Assembly: GCA_003167015.1 (NCBI GenBank)
Contig: PMUF01000545.1
Span: 1-5,660 of the forward strand
Reading direction: 5' to 3'
DNA length: 5,660 nucleotides
Source of the DNA: Chitinophagaceae bacterium
Lineage (GTDB): Bacteria; Bacteroidota; Bacteroidia; Chitinophagales; Chitinophagaceae
A program made the position numbers and the translations under genes. The notes beneath the pieces are model-generated. The model did not search any database. It had not been told where the DNA came from and saw only the letters and a list, made by a program, of their open reading frames with translations. Positions 4,529-5,660 of the stretch are shown in pieces; positions within the stretch are counted from its first letter, which is position 1, and each line of letters opens with the position of its first letter.

Positions 4529-5660
4529 ATGACTCAGTTATCCGTCTGGGAAAAAGAAAGTTTTTTTGCACCATCCGATATTGTTATCGCCGGCAGCGGC
4601 CTGGTAGGTCTCTGGAGCGCTTATTACCTCAAACGCCGGGCCCCCTCCCTCCGGATTACCATCGTAGAGCGCGGCCTCATCCCCACTGGCGCCAGCACTC
4701 GCAATGCGGGATTCGCCTGCTTCGGCAGCCTGACAGAGTTGGTCGTCAATGCCGGGCAGATGGGAGAAGACCAAATGCTTGAACTCGTGGAAATGCGTTA
4801 CAAAGGCCTGCGACGGATCCGCAAGACCTTCAGTGACAAAGAGATCGGCTTCGAAGGACATGGCGGATATGAGCTGCTCGCCGACGCCGATAGCAACGAG
4901 CTCCGCTCCACCATTGACCAGTTCAACCGTACCCTGAAAAAGATCACCGGCCAGCAAAAAACCTTCCGCCTGCAAAATGAAAAGATCGGCCGCTTCGGAT
5001 TTTCCGGCATCAGGCACCTCATCGACAGCCGCGCCGAAGGCCAGCTTCATTCCGGTAAGTTATGCCAGTCCCTGCTGCGCCTCGTGCAATCCATGGATGT
5101 CACCGTTCTCAACAATATGGAGATCACCGGATATGAAAAGGTCAACGGACATTTGCTGCTCCATACCCAACACCCTTTTCCATTGATCGCCTCCCAGTTG
5201 CTGGTCTGCACCAATGCCTTCGCCCGGCAACTACTGCCCCAATTAGACGTCACCCCGGCGCGGGGCCAGATCCTCGTCACCTCGCCTATCGATAACCTTC
5301 CCTTCAAAGGGACCTTTCATTTCGATGAGGGCTATTATTATTTTCGCAACCTCGGCGACAGGGTATTATTGGGCGGCGCCCGCAATCTTGCTTTCACAGC
5401 CGAGACGACAACGGAGATGACCATCACCGATACCATTCAACAGGAACTGGAACGTTTTCTCCGCGAAGTGATCCTTCCCGGCAGACACTATACGATAGAA
5501 GACCGATGGAGCGGCATCATGGGACTGGGCAGCGAGAAAATGCCTATCATCAGCGCTGTCAATGATCACGTCTTTTGCGCCGTTCGGATGAGTGGTATGG
5601 GCGTGGCACTGGCTCCGGTCGCAGGCGAACGCGCCGCCTCTTTACTGATGGGTGACAGCT
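4529..5660 (+). CDS. FAD-dependent oxidoreductase, DAO family, 3' end beyond window
   Basis: An open frame of 377 codons runs from the ATG at 4529 to the right edge without a stop, so the C-terminus is missing. The N-terminal dinucleotide-binding fold is clear: DIVIAGSGLVGLWSAYYL contains G-x-G-x-x-G (Gly22, Gly24, Gly27), and Glu47 ends the second strand (ITIVE), the residue expected to bind the FAD ribose. GASTRNAGF (54-62) is the FAD-contacting loop typical of the DAO family (Pfam PF01266). The C-terminal part RWSGIMGLGSEKMPII, then a hydrophobic strand and RMSGMGVALAPVAGERAA, is the second FAD-binding segment of this family. Relatives include glycine oxidase, D-amino acid dehydrogenase, sarcosine oxidase and the PuuB-like amine oxidoreductases; all oxidise an amine carbon with FAD, but the substrate cannot be told here. 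There is no signal peptide, so it is probably cytoplasmic. It diverges from the AraC gene. Confidence 0.88.
   Translation, partial: MTQLSVWEKESFFAPSDIVIAGSGLVGLWSAYYLKRRAPSLRITIVERGLIPTGASTRNAGFACFGSLTELVVNAGQMGEDQMLELVEMRYKGLRRIRKTFSDKEIGFEGHGGYELLADADSNELRSTIDQFNRTLKKITGQQKTFRLQNEKIGRFGFSGIRHLIDSRAEGQLHSGKLCQSLLRLVQSMDVTVLNNMEITGYEKVNGHLLLHTQHPFPLIASQLLVCTNAFARQLLPQLDVTPARGQILVTSPIDNLPFKGTFHFDEGYYYFRNLGDRVLLGGARNLAFTAETTTEMTITDTIQQELERFLREVILPGRHYTIEDRWSGIMGLGSEKMPIISAVNDHVFCAVRMSGMGVALAPVAGERAASLLMGDS

Noticed and set aside
4538..5050. Minus-strand open frame of 170 codons inside the FAD oxidoreductase gene.
   Set aside because: It is antisense to a frame with clear FAD-binding motifs, and its predicted protein has no recognisable family features; GC-rich coding sequence often gives such antisense frames.

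Overview
The window looks like an ordinary chromosomal stretch from a moderately GC-rich member of the Bacteroidota, most likely a Chitinophagaceae-type organism. The reasons are the lack of recognisable Shine-Dalgarno sequences before almost every gene, two exact copies of the Bacteroidota-type -7 promoter element (TAnnTTTG) directly upstream of start codons, and the AraC regulator plus siderophore-interacting protein pair that I recall as common in that phylum. The taxonomic call is inference from style, not from a marker gene.

Layout from left to right. Positions 1-130 (minus) hold the first 43 codons of an Old Yellow Enzyme-type NAD(P)H:flavin oxidoreductase that runs off the left edge. 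It diverges across an AT-rich gap from a plus-strand molybdate ABC transporter operon: modA (periplasmic binding protein), modB (membrane permease) and modC (ATPase), with modB and modC overlapping by 4 bp. A 54-bp convergent gap then separates modC from a minus-strand pair read right to left: an AraC-family regulator (4406-3537) followed by a siderophore-interacting, FAD-dependent ferric reductase-like protein (3476-2772). Finally a 122-bp divergent intergenic region leads into a plus-strand FAD-dependent oxidoreductase of the DAO (D-amino acid oxidase-like) family, cut off by the right edge after 377 codons.

How they fit together. ModA captures molybdate (or tungstate) in the periplasm and hands it to ModB/ModC for ATP-driven import. 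No molybdopterin-biosynthesis gene and no ModE-type regulator is visible. The AraC regulator probably controls itself and the downstream siderophore-interacting protein, which would release iron from imported ferric siderophores by reducing it. The two flanking flavoenzymes have no demonstrated link to metal uptake.

I found no tRNA, rRNA, CRISPR array, insertion sequence or prophage signal, no gene-free stretch above 300 bases, and nothing I would call a new biological system. The most useful second-look items are the two -7-like elements that each end exactly 4 bp before an ATG (possible leaderless mRNAs), the repeated TAAATT motif between the divergent OYE and modA genes, and the altered ligand-loop residue in ModA.
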